DNA of 64,000 nt, taken from positions 2,199,001 through 2,263,000 of the forward strand of contig NZ_JQLL01000001.1 of NCBI RefSeq assembly GCF_000744185.1. Reading direction: 5' to 3'. How positions within the stretch are numbered: position 1 is the stretch's first letter; every line of letters begins with the position of its first letter. This stretch comes from Carnobacterium funditum DSM 5970. Its GTDB lineage: Bacteria; Bacillota; Bacilli; Lactobacillales; Carnobacteriaceae. The notes below the pieces were generated by a model. The model saw only the letters and a program-made list of their open reading frames with translations. It was not told where the DNA came from and searched no databases. The position numbers and the translations under genes were made by a program. This document shows positions 63,425-64,000 of this stretch, one piece after another.

Positions 63425-63494
63425 GTTAATGGAAAATGAGAGAAAATGAAAATAAACTCAGAAACATTAGAAAAAATAAAAAATTTTCACTTTA

Positions 63495-63508
63495 AGAAAA
63501 CGTTGTCA
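63495..63508 (+). promoter_or_regulatory. Candidate catabolite-responsive element upstream of glgB
   Basis: AGAAAACGTTGTCA matches the cre consensus TGWAANCGNTNWCA at 13 of 14 positions. It is 179 bases before the glgB start; CcpA control of glycogen synthesis is inferred. Confidence 0.4.
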
Positions 63509-63686
63509 TTGCGGAGTTTTTTAACAATTAAACAGGAGAAAAATGTTGATAGAATTAGTGTTTGGGGAGGGTAACTAGTTAAATATGAGAGAAAATAGAT
63601 ATAGGGTGTCATTATGAAGGAAAAATGATAAAATAATGAGTGTAAGGTTTACTTATCATTCTTTTGTACAGAAAGGAGTCCGACAA

Positions 63687-64000
63687 TTGGTTAAACAAGT
63701 GAATAAAGAATCAAATCTAGAATTATTAGAAAAGGAAATGTATTTTTTCAATACAGGCCAACATTTTGATAGCTACTTGGCGTTAGGTTGTTCTTGTGAA
63801 ATTTACGAGGGAACTGAAGGTTTTCGATTTACTGTATGGGCACCTCATGCAAAAAAAGTTTCTCTGGTAGGAGATTTTTGTAGTTGGACTGATGGAATAG
63901 AAATGGAAAGAGTAGCCGAGACCGGTACGTGGACAGTTTTTACACCTGTTGCACAAGAAGGACAGTGTTATAAATATTTAATCGAACAAGCAAATGGAAA
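63687..64000 (+). CDS. glgB: 1,4-alpha-glucan branching enzyme, N-terminal part
   Basis: First 104 residues, running off the window. Start TTG 63687 with GAAAGGAG eight bases upstream; ATG codons lie only inside. Seen: the CBM48-type glycogen-binding segment FRFTVWAPHAKKVSLVGDF with FCSWTDGIE, and YFFNTGQHFDSYLALG at the N-terminus as in GlgB. The full enzyme (about 630-760 aa) introduces alpha-1,6 branches into glycogen. Probably first gene of a glg operon that continues beyond the window. Confidence 0.93.
   Translation, partial: MVKQVNKESNLELLEKEMYFFNTGQHFDSYLALGCSCEIYEGTEGFRFTVWAPHAKKVSLVGDFCSWTDGIEMERVAETGTWTVFTPVAQEGQCYKYLIEQANG

Overview
The window looks like a chromosomal segment of a low-GC Gram-positive bacterium of the order Lactobacillales. 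A Carnobacterium-like genus is my best guess. The basis is AT-rich DNA, strong AGGAGG-type ribosome binding sites, frequent TTG and GTG starts, a maltose phosphorylase / beta-phosphoglucomutase pair, a class II HMG-CoA reductase, Spx and FloA. It also has a complete glycine cleavage operon, which is uncommon in lactic acid bacteria. I see no phage module, insertion sequence, CRISPR array or rRNA. The only tRNA is tRNA-Leu(GAG).

Layout. 1-3.8 kb: end of a maltose operon (maltose phosphorylase, pgmB, galM, LacI-type regulator). 3.8-5.3 kb: a long gene-poor stretch with tandem DnaA-box-like palindromes, a 17-codon reading frame ending in a terminator, and a guanine-class purine riboswitch controlling a purine permease (5.3 kb). 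6.9-24.3 kb: alkyltransferase-like protein, Ca-type P-ATPase, cystine symporter, a YknXYZ-like MacB-type exporter on the minus strand, two metallophosphoesterases, an OpuC/EgtU-type ABC importer, Tex, AlkD-like and SprT-like proteins, and a beta-helix protein. 24.4-29.6 kb: tRNA-Leu, an FAD oxidoreductase split from its Rieske domain by a frameshift, a DUF368 lipid-carrier flippase, an aldo/keto reductase and two VOC/glyoxalase proteins. 29.6-33.3 kb: a small PH-like protein, decayed ROK-kinase and SGNH-hydrolase genes, dipeptidase and spx. 33.6-42.9 kb: hemolysin III, a PTS IICB with NanE, TrkA/TrkH potassium uptake, an RpiR regulator, a previously unlisted 57-aa membrane protein and a DMT exporter. 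42.9-48.2 kb: gcvT-gcvH-gcvPA-gcvPB and a guanylate-kinase-like gene. 48.5-55.9 kb: Rrf2 regulator with a YhgE/Pip membrane protein, DMT transporter, DedA flippase and HMG-CoA reductase. 56-59.8 kb: remnants of a tandem SMR pair, then a cobalamin cluster (adenosyltransferase, DUF4430 lipoprotein, ECF S component) and a ROK kinase. 59.9-62 kb: nfeD-floA operon on the minus strand. 62-64 kb: decayed DUF1116 gene and the start of glgB.

The genes mostly form short independent units closed by clear intrinsic terminators. Decayed genes recur (CUT2 permease, ROK, SGNH, CLC-like, SMR pair, DUF1116, Rieske frameshift), pointing to loss of sugar, drug-export and purine-catabolism functions. The most interesting candidates are the three-gene cobalamin capture/uptake/adenosylation cluster, the ergothioneine-or-betaine importer, both types of undecaprenyl-phosphate flippase in one window, and the unexplained palindromic element near 4.3 kb.
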